Below, in pieces: positions 48,201 to 54,811 of a stretch of DNA of 64,000 bases; the first letter of the stretch is position 1; each line of letters starts with the position of its first letter. A program made the position numbers and the translations under genes. Origin of the DNA: Janthinobacterium sp. 17J80-10 (GTDB lineage: Bacteria > Pseudomonadota > Gammaproteobacteria > Burkholderiales > Burkholderiaceae_D). The notes under the pieces were generated by a model. The model saw nothing but the letters and a program-made list of their open reading frames with translations. It made no database searches and was not told where the DNA came from. Where the stretch lies: the NCBI RefSeq assembly GCF_004114795.1, contig NZ_CP035311.1:1798001-1862000 (forward strand), in the 5' to 3' direction.

Positions 48201-48258
48201 CTCTCAAAATGAATTGGAACAATTGGCTAAAGCACGTCTGGCAGTGTTAGGAAAATAA
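45235..48258 (+). CDS. Type VI effector of the VasX/BTH_I2691-like class, predicted pore-forming toxin
   Basis: A 1007-residue protein. The N-terminus carries the VasX-type region with CNFCRKPGLFIFPVRC (residues 22-37) and ARVGYFYMLVDRNGALSWQC. A long, charged, helical middle (about 270-640) resembles a coiled colicin-like shaft. At least three strongly hydrophobic stretches lie near the C-terminus: MWAGVFGTLAGSLSVYA, MIVGVFNTGAGALAAFSYTG and VVAWGTGAGFVLTAGEILWY. No peptidase, lipase or nuclease motif is seen, so membrane insertion in a target cell is the best guess. Genetic context (VgrG, DUF4123 adaptor, overlapping downstream membrane protein) supports it. A 126-base gene-free spacer precedes it, and its ribosome binding site is weak (GAGAA). 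Confidence 0.8.
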   Translation: MANSLSIAAQNASPTSAPPSEPCNFCRKPGLFIFPVRCATLPADAKAPALPDDVGVHVKDIDIKLSTYTLRMARVGYFYMLVDRNGALSWQCYMSNAAGYLSEFAVDTPPLIPPVFSCDPMTHGVNASLIAIDKAEEVQTAYLLFTPNPLTSAMLGEMELKNKPKAEVLCAKGQMVKFSPSEWVAGKHKQRNCMTVDVMRTGLAEFVRYDKTNDGYRLSPIAKGLANATFPLMTTGDEEDKETAYAMGLQQLLRISPLHDFMFKQKAVTVAVYDHIGVAQELNDFRNHAYNKVDDFLNKKDQEQVTNRWRFDSLQAIREVKAAMERGMIGNLQANENMTELYIRSLYEPMFPGDSSELVKFKMGLGRRTWTYEKGRDAWLRAYPKEAAEMEARLQKRRDEIPVKMARVKQEAKEIWDKKYHPLLDHAAIDNLDKAFDAAGKAAMDAAKERVNDHLKWVNHERLLGAFDMYDQKDPVSGKYFAEQVSRSAMGMTGSQKSSDQVTAWIQAKDIVSRQNIYMRGLFLNQQDIQEEAKKALKDAENIAAAAASVAKIDGQKMYKALKSLADLFRKADSAWDEFLRKQNQVKGGFPRSIEGKTLFLFSEINKTLGRALLGSAASKPDMKLIGLIGGFAFARTGKLAEKLQFEELVYGICPEKPNKPVTSKSPQNPDGKHVPTMDARREIQLNERSPKDVETARKQIAAMQKNAIDELEAARGALISDVEKQHLERMQGVKYTIDEYINDPRTNNLHHARIGVLLGLMETIALGGKAYDLHNGKGNPILYAETVSNLMSVVSISFDIPYALIKSGREQAELANAAKSVVGAGDIVRGGFKMWAGVFGTLAGSLSVYADWLKFKEEIAGKNRTPEETFLLLRMIVGVFNTGAGALAAFSYTGPMFRRVAINLTENAVARRAAATWLASKAERWAARVFLLRVVAWGTGAGFVLTAGEILWYAGEAIIVSFQPNALETWCARSAFRNRVKNGKPYGSSQNELEQLAKARLAVLGK

Positions 48259-49058
48259 TGAACCCAATTTCAAACAGCATTTACCAAACTTCTGATACAG
48301 ATCCTTTTAAGGGCGACATGTATCTCATCAGTGGCAAGTTGTCTCGTCTAAGAACAGCGCCAGGGAAAATCAATCTGTTAAGTGCATTGCAATCGACAAT
48401 GGGAGTCGCTGGTGCAGGAAATGCCATCGGTGGCATGCACGGCGCAGTCGCCAACGCCGTTATGCTGTCGAGCTATGACGGTGCAGACATAACCAAATTC
48501 GTGGGATGCGTTGGAGAACACGATGTATTGGGTAATTTTGAAACGGTGAATTTTAAAGATGGCGACTTGCTGGAAGCCGTGGTGAGTCGAATCGATGATT
48601 CAGTCTCATTTGTCCATGCGGTCGTTCGCCCCTCGGATAAATGGCTCTGGATGCCATTTAGTATTAATAAAGGTCGAAAGGAACTCGCAAAAGCGATTGC
48701 CAGGCTGTGTGGAGGTATCGGGGTGGTTGGATGGATATTCTTGTTAATCATGTTTTATTTTAGTCCAAGTGAGGATATTGGATTTTTAAAGATCTCCTTT
48801 CTCATGAGCTGCGCACTTGCGGCATTTGCTACTGTTATTGGCTATTTAACCTACCGTTCAAGCATTGATGATGGTCTATATGCTGAGCGCATATTTAAAG
48901 TGCTCGGCTTTAAAGACCCCAGGAATGTCGATCTGGAACCGTATTGTCTGGCAGAGATGACGATGGATGAACGTTACCCGCATTCGGATCGGCATATTTA
49001 TATGTTGAATGAGGCACTGGCGGCTTACGGGGCGCGCAAGCCTGTTTCTGCGAAATAG
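48258..49058 (+). CDS. Putative immunity membrane protein for the type VI effector
   Basis: A 266-residue protein whose ATG overlaps the effector stop by one base (TAATG), so its synthesis is coupled to the toxin. Two adjacent membrane segments are visible: LCGGIGVVGWIFLLIMFYF and FLMSCALAAFATVIGYL. They lie between a soluble N-terminal domain (about 150 residues) with a Gly-rich segment GVAGAGNAIGGMHGAVANAV and a short C-terminal domain. Homologues near VasX-like toxins are sometimes labelled as type VI effectors, but coupled position and inner-membrane location fit an immunity protein guarding against a pore-former. No experiment supports this here. Confidence 0.65.
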   Translation: MNPISNSIYQTSDTDPFKGDMYLISGKLSRLRTAPGKINLLSALQSTMGVAGAGNAIGGMHGAVANAVMLSSYDGADITKFVGCVGEHDVLGNFETVNFKDGDLLEAVVSRIDDSVSFVHAVVRPSDKWLWMPFSINKGRKELAKAIARLCGGIGVVGWIFLLIMFYFSPSEDIGFLKISFLMSCALAAFATVIGYLTYRSSIDDGLYAERIFKVLGFKDPRNVDLEPYCLAEMTMDERYPHSDRHIYMLNEALAAYGARKPVSAK

Positions 49059-49127
49059 TTTCGGTTACCAGTGCTAATTGAGGAATCTTCCGTTTGTTAA
49101 AAGCACATTGCATTTGACAGCAATAAG

Positions 49128-49631
49128 ATGACCAAGTGCCCAGCGCGTGACGCCTTGGTCAGCGTGTTAAAACTCGGCTTGATCGACGAAGCCCAGTACA
49201 ACACAGCGATCCGGCATCCCGATATCGGATCCATCCAGGGCATCGCCGTCGACCCGGCATACATAGTCGTTTGGCTGGTCAGCTACCGCATCGTCCCAGA
49301 CGAATCCCTGCAGGCGTTTGCGTTGCGCGTCCTGAATCACTCTTCAGGCCAGGCGTTCCAGGAAAAATCCGCGATTTTCGAGGCCGCAGAGCAGCATCTG
49401 CAGCAAATTTACGTCATAAGAAACTCTTTTTTTCTCAAGATACTGCTTGATGAATGCCTGATCAGCCAGGAGGAATTCGACAATTCCGATCCTGAGTTTC
49501 TTGACTATAAATTGTTCGATTCGCCAGCAAGCGAAGTCCAGGTCTCGAGCCAATCTACGGCTGGGTGTGATCCTGCTTTTTCCTGTCGCGATTTTGCTGG
49601 TGGCTGTTTTACTGGCTTGGCTGAGGCCTGA
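49128..49631 (+). CDS. Unknown protein, likely N-terminal part of a frameshifted gene
   Basis: A 167-residue frame that I cannot name. Residues 1-135 are helical and well formed (ALVSVLKLGLIDEAQYNTAI, VVWLVSYRIVPDESLQAFAL, FLKILLDECLISQEEFD), while the last 30 residues (Ser/Cys/Gly-rich) look like out-of-frame sequence. The next frame (+1) is open from 49462 and continues into a membrane segment, so a one-base insertion near 49532 could have split a single protein of about 345 residues. It lies 69 bases after the putative immunity gene and is co-directional. Confidence 0.6.
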   Translation: MTKCPARDALVSVLKLGLIDEAQYNTAIRHPDIGSIQGIAVDPAYIVVWLVSYRIVPDESLQAFALRVLNHSSGQAFQEKSAIFEAAEQHLQQIYVIRNSFFLKILLDECLISQEEFDNSDPEFLDYKLFDSPASEVQVSSQSTAGCDPAFSCRDFAGGCFTGLAEA

Positions 49632-50166
49632 TCCTCCCGCAATGCTCGCATGTGATTCGCCCGAGGCGATCAGTACGGTAAACAGCATGCTGTTTCGGAT
49701 ACAAGTCCAGATGCGAACAGATACCTTGCACGGTAGCGACAAGCTTCCTGCGGGGAAGGTCGGATTGCACAATCCGCAAGAGCTCGGTTATGCCTATGCC
49801 GCGCCGAAACGCGGCTGCGCAGGCAAGGCGCAGTTCGGTGAAACGGCATTTGCGTTTGCCTATACGATCCGCCCATCCGACGACGACAAGGACAAGCATG
49901 TCGTGGCCGGCGCCCGCATGGAAATCGTGAAGGCGCGTTGTTCCCAGATCGATGCAGCGGGAAATTTTGCCAACAAGGCCGAGCCGGTGGGGCGCGACAA
50001 TCTGGAAGAGCTGGAAGCTGACCTTGATAACTTTTTTTCATGCCAGACTGATTGGCGGGTTCGCTCTTGGATAGGCATCAATGCAAAATTGGAAGAATTT
50101 AACAGGATTTGGTCGGCGCTTTCAGGTACGTCGAATACACATTGCTTTACCTTATGGCATTCCTAA
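49501..50166 (+). CDS. Unknown membrane-anchored protein, likely C-terminal part of a frameshifted gene
   Basis: A 221-residue frame whose only start is a TTG at 49501 inside the preceding gene, with no ribosome binding site. A basic stretch KSRSRANLR is followed by one membrane helix LGVILLFPVAILLVAVLLAWL and about 170 residues that should be periplasmic. Cysteines are present in LACDSPE, RGCAGK, ARCSQ and SCQTD. Two overlapping genes remain possible. It ends 6 bases before the thrS promoter. I recognise no family. Confidence 0.6.
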   Translation: MTINCSIRQQAKSRSRANLRLGVILLFPVAILLVAVLLAWLRPDPPAMLACDSPEAISTVNSMLFRIQVQMRTDTLHGSDKLPAGKVGLHNPQELGYAYAAPKRGCAGKAQFGETAFAFAYTIRPSDDDKDKHVVAGARMEIVKARCSQIDAAGNFANKAEPVGRDNLEELEADLDNFFSCQTDWRVRSWIGINAKLEEFNRIWSALSGTSNTHCFTLWHS

Positions 50167-50172
50167 CCAATG

Positions 50173-50201
50173 TGGACATCCCCCCTAAATCCACATAAAA
50201 T
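50173..50201 (+). promoter_or_regulatory. thrS: Sigma-70-type promoter for the thrS operon
   Basis: TGGACA (50173-50178) and TAAAAT (50196-50201) are separated by 17 bases. Transcription would start near 50208, giving a leader of about 240 bases before thrS. Confidence 0.6.
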
Positions 50202-50285
50202 GCTCGCTTAGGCAAAAAACGCCGTAAAAAGGCCAAAGTTTTACATCGGCAATATATTCTGTAAGAGCGAGAAAGGCACCTGGTT

Positions 50286-50327
50286 ATGACACCGCGAACT
50301 AGCACCCGAGGTACTCAGCGACGCTAG
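50286..50327 (+). CDS. Threonine-rich leader peptide of the thrS operon
   Basis: A 13-codon open frame reading MTPRTSTRGTQRR then TAG. Four of 13 codons are Thr (ACA, ACT, ACC, ACT). AAAGG at 50272-50276 is 9 bases ahead of the ATG, good Shine-Dalgarno spacing. A predicted hairpin (CGAC 50319-50322 with GTCG 50327-50330, extended by ACT 50313-50315 with AGT 50331-50333) and then an intrinsic terminator at 50356-50378 follow, and the next gene is threonyl-tRNA synthetase. This is the arrangement of ribosome-mediated transcription attenuation, in which scarce charged tRNA-Thr would stall the ribosome and raise thrS. The Arg-rich tail (4 of 13) could be incidental. Existence of the peptide is inferred from sequence only. 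Confidence 0.6.
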   Translation: MTPRTSTRGTQRR

Positions 50328-50355
50328 TCGAGTCTTTTCATTGCTTGAATGAAGA

Positions 50356-50378
50356 ACGCGGCTGGTCCGCGTTTTTTT
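50356..50378 (+). terminator. Attenuator terminator upstream of thrS
   Basis: ACGCGG (50356-50361) and CCGCGT (50367-50372) pair around the loop CTGGT and are followed by seven T. It lies between the leader peptide and the thrS start, not after a full gene. The 5' arm (CGCGG) is also complementary to CCGCG at 50292-50296 inside the leader peptide, which gives a possible alternative pairing. Confidence 0.75.
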
Positions 50379-50445
50379 GCGTCCGCATTTTTTACGCTTT
50401 TCACGTTTTAACGCCCAGGCAAGACGCCCCGGCATGGAGAAAACA

Positions 50446-52353
50446 ATGGTTGCAATCCGCCTTCCCGATGGTTCACAACGTCAATTCGATGCTCCGGTCA
50501 CGGTGGCGCAAGTCGCCGCCAGCATCGGTGCAGGACTTGCCAAGGCCGCGCTGGCCGGCAAGGTTGATGGCAAGCTGGTCGACACTTCCTACCTGATCGA
50601 GCAGGATGCCGACCTGGCAATCGTCACCGACAAGGATGCCGATGGCCTGGATGTGATCCGCCATTCCACCGCGCACTTGCTGGCGTACGCCGTCAAGGAA
50701 CTGTTCCCGGATGCCCAGGTGACCATTGGCCCGGTGATCGAGAATGGCTTTTACTACGATTTCTCCTACAAGCGGCCCTTCACCCCGGACGACTTGCAGG
50801 CGATTGAAAAGAAGATGGCCGAACTGGCAAAAAAGGACGAGCCGGTTACCCGCACGGTGTTGCCGCGCGACGAAGCCGTGGCCTATTTCAAGTCGATCGG
50901 TGAAGCCTACAAGGCCGAAATCATTGCATCGATTCCCGCCGACCAGGATGTGTCGCTGTATGCCGAAGGCAAGTTCACCGACCTGTGCCGCGGTCCACAC
51001 GTACCGTCGACCGGCAAGCTGAAGGTCTTCAAGCTGATGAAGCTGGCTGGCGCCTACTGGCGTGGCGACTCCAAAAACGAGATGCTGCAGCGTGTCTACG
51101 GCACCGCCTGGGCGAAAAAGGAAGAGCAGGAAGCTTACCTGCACATGCTGGAGGAAGCCGAAAAGCGCGACCACCGCAAGCTTGGTAAGGCGCTCGACCT
51201 GTTCCATTTTCAGGAAGAAGGACCGGGCCTGGTGTTCTGGCATCCCAAGGGCTGGACCGTGTGGCAGCAGGTTGAGCAATACATGCGCCAGGTTTATCAG
51301 CAGAATGGTTATCAGGAAGTTAAGGCGCCGCAAATTCTCGATCGCACCCTGTGGGAAAAGACCGGGCACTGGGAAAACTATCGCGAGAACATGTTTCAGA
51401 CCGAGTCGGAAAACCGCAGTTACGCGCTGAAGCCGATGAATTGCCCGGGCCATGTCCAGATTTACAACTCGGACATGCGCAGCTACCGCGACCTGCCGCT
51501 GCGCTATGGCGAATTCGGCCAGTGCCACCGCAACGAGCCTTCCGGCGCGCTGCATGGCATCATGCGCGTGCGCGGCTTTACCCAGGATGACGGCCACATT
51601 TTCTGTACCGAAGAGCAGATCCTGGGCGAGGTGCGGGCATTCCATACCCAGGCCATGCAGGTTTATGCCGATTTCGGGTTTTCCGGGATTTCGATCAAGA
51701 TCGCCCTGCGCCCGGAAAACCGCATCGGTTCGGACGAGGTCTGGGACCGCGCCGAGGATACCCTGCGCAACGCGCTCAAGGCCTGCGACGTCACCTGGGA
51801 AGAATTGCCGGGCGAGGGCGCTTTTTACGGTCCGAAGATCGAGTACCACCTGAAGGATTCGCTGGGTCGTCCATGGCAGGTCGGCACCATGCAGGTCGAT
51901 TTCTCCATGCCGGGGCGCCTCGGGGCCGAATATGTTGCGGATGATAACTCCCGCAAGGTGCCGGTCATGCTGCATCGTGCAATTGTCGGCTCGTTGGAGC
52001 GTTTTATCGGCATATTGATCGAAAATCATGCCGGCGCGCTGCCGCTCTGGCTGGCGCCAGTGCAGGTTGCCGTGCTGAATATTTCCGATGCCCAGTCTGA
52101 TTACGCTCAAACGGTGGCACAAAACCTGAAAAAACAAGGGTTTAGGGTGCATCTCGATTTGCGTAACGAGAAAATAACCTATAAAATACGCGAGCATTCA
52201 GTTAAGAAGCTGCCTTATATCGTCGTTATCGGCGACAAGGAGCGGGATGCCAACACCGTGGCCGTGCGTGCGCGAGGAAATGTCGATCTGGGTGTAATGC
52301 CCGTCGATCAGCTGTTGGAACGACTGAAAAACGAAGTCGACACCAAAGCCTGA
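50446..52353 (+). CDS. thrS: Threonyl-tRNA synthetase
   Basis: Charges threonine onto tRNA-Thr; 635 residues. The start ATG 50446 ([11 protein letters not shown]) has GGAGAAAA upstream and fits the beginning of the TGS domain; an ATG at 50434 is also in frame. The second additional (editing) domain has [19 protein letters not shown]. Class II catalytic motifs include [32 protein letters not shown] and [20 protein letters not shown], and the anticodon-binding domain closes the protein. It is the first full gene of thrS-infC-rpmI-rplT-pheS-pheT-ihfA-merR. Confidence 0.97.
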   Translation: MVAIRLPDGSQRQFDAPVTVAQVAASIGAGLAKAALAGKVDGKLVDTSYLIEQDADLAIVTDKDADGLDVIRHSTAHLLAYAVKELFPDAQVTIGPVIENGFYYDFSYKRPFTPDDLQAIEKKMAELAKKDEPVTRTVLPRDEAVAYFKSIGEAYKAEIIASIPADQDVSLYAEGKFTDLCRGPHVPSTGKLKVFKLMKLAGAYWRGDSKNEMLQRVYGTAWAKKEEQEAYLHMLEEAEKRDHRKLGKALDLFHFQEEGPGLVFWHPKGWTVWQQVEQYMRQVYQQNGYQEVKAPQILDRTLWEKTGHWENYRENMFQTESENRSYALKPMNCPGHVQIYNSDMRSYRDLPLRYGEFGQCHRNEPSGALHGIMRVRGFTQDDGHIFCTEEQILGEVRAFHTQAMQVYADFGFSGISIKIALRPENRIGSDEVWDRAEDTLRNALKACDVTWEELPGEGAFYGPKIEYHLKDSLGRPWQVGTMQVDFSMPGRLGAEYVADDNSRKVPVMLHRAIVGSLERFIGILIENHAGALPLWLAPVQVAVLNISDAQSDYAQTVAQNLKKQGFRVHLDLRNEKITYKIREHSVKKLPYIVVIGDKERDANTVAVRARGNVDLGVMPVDQLLERLKNEVDTKA

Positions 52354-52410
52354 TCGCGACGCCTTGACGCGGAGCACGGCTTAATTATTTGATTTTTAAA
52401 GGAAACTGCA

Positions 52411-52935
52411 ATAGCTACAGATAAATCGCATCGCATCAACGGCGAAATTACTGCGCCGGAAGTGCGCCTCTCTGGGGTCAATAACGAAGCGATCGGCATT
52501 GTCAGTCTGGCCGAAGCGTTCCGTCTGGCCGAAGAAGCCAACGTGGATTTGGTGGAAATTGCGCCAACTGCGCAGCCGCCCGTGTGCCGCCTGATGGACT
52601 ACGGCAAGTTCAAGTATCAGGAACAGAAAAAGGCGCACGAAGCCAAGCTCAAGCAGAAGATCGTCCTGGTCAAGGAAGTGAAATTCCGCCCGGGTACTGA
52701 TGATGGTGACTACAACATCAAGTTGCGTAACCTGATCAGGTTCCTTGATGAAGATGGTGACAAGGCCAAGATTACGCTGCGTTATCGCGGTCGCGAAATG
52801 GCGCATCAGGATATTGGCATGCGTATGCTGGAGCGTTTGAAAGCTGACCTGGAGCCGTATGCCCAGGTCGAGCAGTTTCCCAAGATGGAAGGCCGCCAGA
52901 TGATTATGGTTCTGGCGCCGAAAAAGAAAAAGTAA
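52411..52935 (+). CDS. infC: Translation initiation factor IF-3 with ATA start codon
   Basis: IF-3 prevents premature subunit joining and proofreads start codons; 174 residues. The conserved N-terminus [21 protein letters not shown] begins directly after an ATA at 52411, and AAAGGA lies 7 bases upstream. No ATG, GTG or TTG is available between that ribosome binding site and the conserved region; the first ATG-like start (52462) would delete 17 conserved residues. A rare AUU/AUA/AUC start is the known basis of IF-3 autoregulation. The C-terminal domain with [19 protein letters not shown] and [16 protein letters not shown] is typical. Confidence 0.9.
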   Translation: MATDKSHRINGEITAPEVRLSGVNNEAIGIVSLAEAFRLAEEANVDLVEIAPTAQPPVCRLMDYGKFKYQEQKKAHEAKLKQKIVLVKEVKFRPGTDDGDYNIKLRNLIRFLDEDGDKAKITLRYRGREMAHQDIGMRMLERLKADLEPYAQVEQFPKMEGRQMIMVLAPKKKK

Positions 52936-52943
52936 TGAATTGC

Positions 52944-53085
52944 GTGCCTTGCCCGGTAACGGGCAGGGTGCACAAAATTGCAGCGGCCTCGATGCCACTG
53001 CAAAATAAGTGAAAGCAGGCATCCAAGTGCAACGAAGTGTTGCCACCTGCAATCATCTAAAAATGGAGCTGTCCTTCAAGGACAG
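52944..53085 (+). promoter_or_regulatory. Structured leader between infC and rpmI, probable L20/L35 control site
   Basis: Two hairpins are visible. The first pairs CCTTGCCCG (52947-52955) with CGGGCAGGG (52960-52968) around GTAA, extended by GTG (52944-52946) with CAC (52971-52973). The second pairs CTGTCCT (53069-53075) with AGGACAG (53079-53085) around TCA, and its 3' arm contains AAGGA, the only Shine-Dalgarno-like sequence before the rpmI ATG at 53094. In E. coli L20 represses rpmI translation through structure in the same interval; sequence-level similarity is not claimed. Confidence 0.55.
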
Positions 53086-53093
53086 ACATTGTC

Positions 53094-53291
53094 ATGGCAA
53101 AAATGAAGACCAAGAGCAGCGCGAAGAAGCGTTTTCGCGTGCGCCCAGGTGGCACTGTCAAATGTGGTCACGCTTTCAAGCGTCACATCCTGACCAAGAA
53201 AACCACCAAAAACAAGCGTCAATTGCGCGGTATCACCAACGTTCATGCTGCTGACGTCGTATCCGTCATGCGCATGATGCCGTTCGCCTAA
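53094..53291 (+). CDS. rpmI: 50S ribosomal protein L35
   Basis: A 65-residue, strongly basic ribosomal protein, the usual length. Signature [20 protein letters not shown] (after MAK) and the [18 protein letters not shown] segment are unmistakable. It is followed 21 bases later by rplT with AAGGAG upstream. Its own ribosome binding site lies in the hairpin described before it. Confidence 0.98.
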   Translation: MAKMKTKSSAKKRFRVRPGGTVKCGHAFKRHILTKKTTKNKRQLRGITNVHAADVVSVMRMMPFA

Positions 53292-53312
53292 CCTCACACA
53301 TAAGGAGCTACT

Positions 53313-53672
53313 ATGCCTAGAGTTAAACGTGGGGTTACCGCACGCGCCCGTCACAAGAAAGTCCTCAACGCCGCCAAGGGTTACCGCGGCCGCCGCAGCA
53401 CGGTCTACCGCATCGCCAAGCAGGCGGTCATGCGCGCAGGCCAGTACGCCTACCGCGATCGCCGTAACAAGAAGCGCGTGTTCCGCGCACTGTGGATCAC
53501 CCGTATCAACGCCGCTGCGCGTCAACACGGCCTGACCTACAGCGTGTTCATGAACGGCCTGAAAAAGGCTTCCATCGGTCTGGACCGTAAAGTCCTGGCT
53601 GATCTGGCAGTCCTGGACAAGCCGGCATTTGCCGCGATTGTCAATCAGGTGAAGGCCACAATCGCTGCGTAA
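53313..53672 (+). CDS. rplT: 50S ribosomal protein L20
   Basis: A 119-residue basic ribosomal protein, required for 23S rRNA assembly and in many bacteria a translational repressor of rpmI-rplT. The signature [20 protein letters not shown] and [20 protein letters not shown] at the N-terminus and [20 protein letters not shown] are typical. AAGGAG lies 8 bases before the ATG. A terminator-like structure between rplT and pheS follows the stop. Confidence 0.98.
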   Translation: MPRVKRGVTARARHKKVLNAAKGYRGRRSTVYRIAKQAVMRAGQYAYRDRRNKKRVFRALWITRINAAARQHGLTYSVFMNGLKKASIGLDRKVLADLAVLDKPAFAAIVNQVKATIAA

Positions 53673-53709
53673 GCAATGCTTGCGGCACTTCGGTGCCGTG
53701 CAATACAGG

Positions 53710-53745
53710 CGGGGCAAAGGTCGACACCTTGGCCCCGTTTTATTT
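53710..53745 (+). terminator. Intrinsic terminator/attenuator between rplT and pheS
   Basis: CGGGGC (53710-53715) pairs with GCCCCG (53732-53737), extended internally by AAGGT with ACCTT, and is followed by TTTTATTTT. Just before it a UUCG-capped hairpin pairs CGGCAC (53683-53688) with GTGCCG (53693-53698). The position between co-operonic genes implies partial read-through or an attenuator separating ribosomal-protein output from pheST; no Phe-rich leader peptide was found. Confidence 0.7.
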
Positions 53746-53759
53746 TGAATTGGCAAAGC

Positions 53760-54776
53760 ATGAATCCCCTAGAACAACTCGTCGTCCAGGCGCAGGCTGA
53801 TTTCGCCGCCGCGCAGGATGCCGCCGCGCTGGAAAACGCGAAGGCGAAGTACCTCGGCAAGACCGGGCAGATCACCGAACAGATGAAGGGCCTGGGCAAG
53901 CTGGCGCCGGAAGAGCGCAAGGTCCAGGGTGCCGTCATCAACGCCGCCAAGGAGCAGATCGAAAATGCGCTGACCGCGCGTCGCGATGCGCTGGCCAATG
54001 CACAGCTGGAAGCACGCCTGAATGCCGAAGCCATCGACGTCACCATGCCGGGACGCGGGCGCAGTGTGGGCGGCATCCATCCGGTGATGCGCACCTGGCA
54101 GCGCGTCGAGGAAATCTTCGGCTCGATCGGCTTTGACGTCGCCGATGGTCCCGAGATCGAGACCGACTGGAACAATTTCACCGCATTGAACAGCCCGGAA
54201 AACCATCCGGCGCGCTCGATGCAGGACACCTTCTACATCGAGGAAAAGGATAGCGCCGGCAAGCCCTTGCTGCTGCGTACCCATACCAGCCCGATGCAGG
54301 TGCGCTATGCGCGCATGAACAAGCCGCCGATCAAGGTGATCGCGCCGGGCCGTACCTACCGCGTCGACAGCGATGCCACCCATTCGCCGATGTTCCACCA
54401 GGTCGAAGGCCTTTGGATCGCCGAGGACATCAGCTTTGCTGACCTCAAGGGCGTGTACCTGAACTTCGTCAAGGCCTTCTTCGAGACCGACGACCTCCAG
54501 GTGCGCTTCCGTCCGTCGTACTTTCCGTTTACCGAGCCTTCCGCCGAGATCGACATCGCCTTTGGCAGCGGTCCTTTGAAGGGCCGTTGGCTGGAAGTCT
54601 CCGGCGCCGGCCAGGTGCACCCGACTGTGGTGCGCAACTATGGCCTGGACCCGGAAAAATACGTCGGTTTCGCCTTTGGCTCGGGCCTGGAGCGCCTGAC
54701 CATGCTGCGTTACGGCATCAACGACTTGCGCCTGTTCTACGAAGGCGATTTGCGCTTCCTGAAGCAGTTCAATTGA
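53760..54776 (+). CDS. pheS: Phenylalanyl-tRNA synthetase alpha subunit
   Basis: Catalytic alpha subunit, 338 residues, of the alpha2-beta2 enzyme. An N-terminal coiled coil ([20 protein letters not shown]) is followed by class II motifs: motif 1 near [20 protein letters not shown], motif 2 [15 protein letters not shown]...[18 protein letters not shown] region, and motif 3 with [18 protein letters not shown]. The ATG at 53760 is chosen from the homologous start [11 protein letters not shown]; the long upstream frame only crosses the terminator. It precedes pheT by 35 bases. Confidence 0.97.
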   Translation: MNPLEQLVVQAQADFAAAQDAAALENAKAKYLGKTGQITEQMKGLGKLAPEERKVQGAVINAAKEQIENALTARRDALANAQLEARLNAEAIDVTMPGRGRSVGGIHPVMRTWQRVEEIFGSIGFDVADGPEIETDWNNFTALNSPENHPARSMQDTFYIEEKDSAGKPLLLRTHTSPMQVRYARMNKPPIKVIAPGRTYRVDSDATHSPMFHQVEGLWIAEDISFADLKGVYLNFVKAFFETDDLQVRFRPSYFPFTEPSAEIDIAFGSGPLKGRWLEVSGAGQVHPTVVRNYGLDPEKYVGFAFGSGLERLTMLRYGINDLRLFYEGDLRFLKQFN

Positions 54777-54811
54777 TCGCGCAATTGTTTTGAATATCTG
54801 AAGGCTGAATT

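Noticed and set aside
50208-50445. T-box riboswitch before thrS
   Set aside because: No T-box sequence or specifier-stem architecture is visible, T-boxes are rare in proteobacteria, and the leader peptide explains the layout better.
50473-52197. 574-codon minus-strand frame
   Set aside because: Antisense to thrS.
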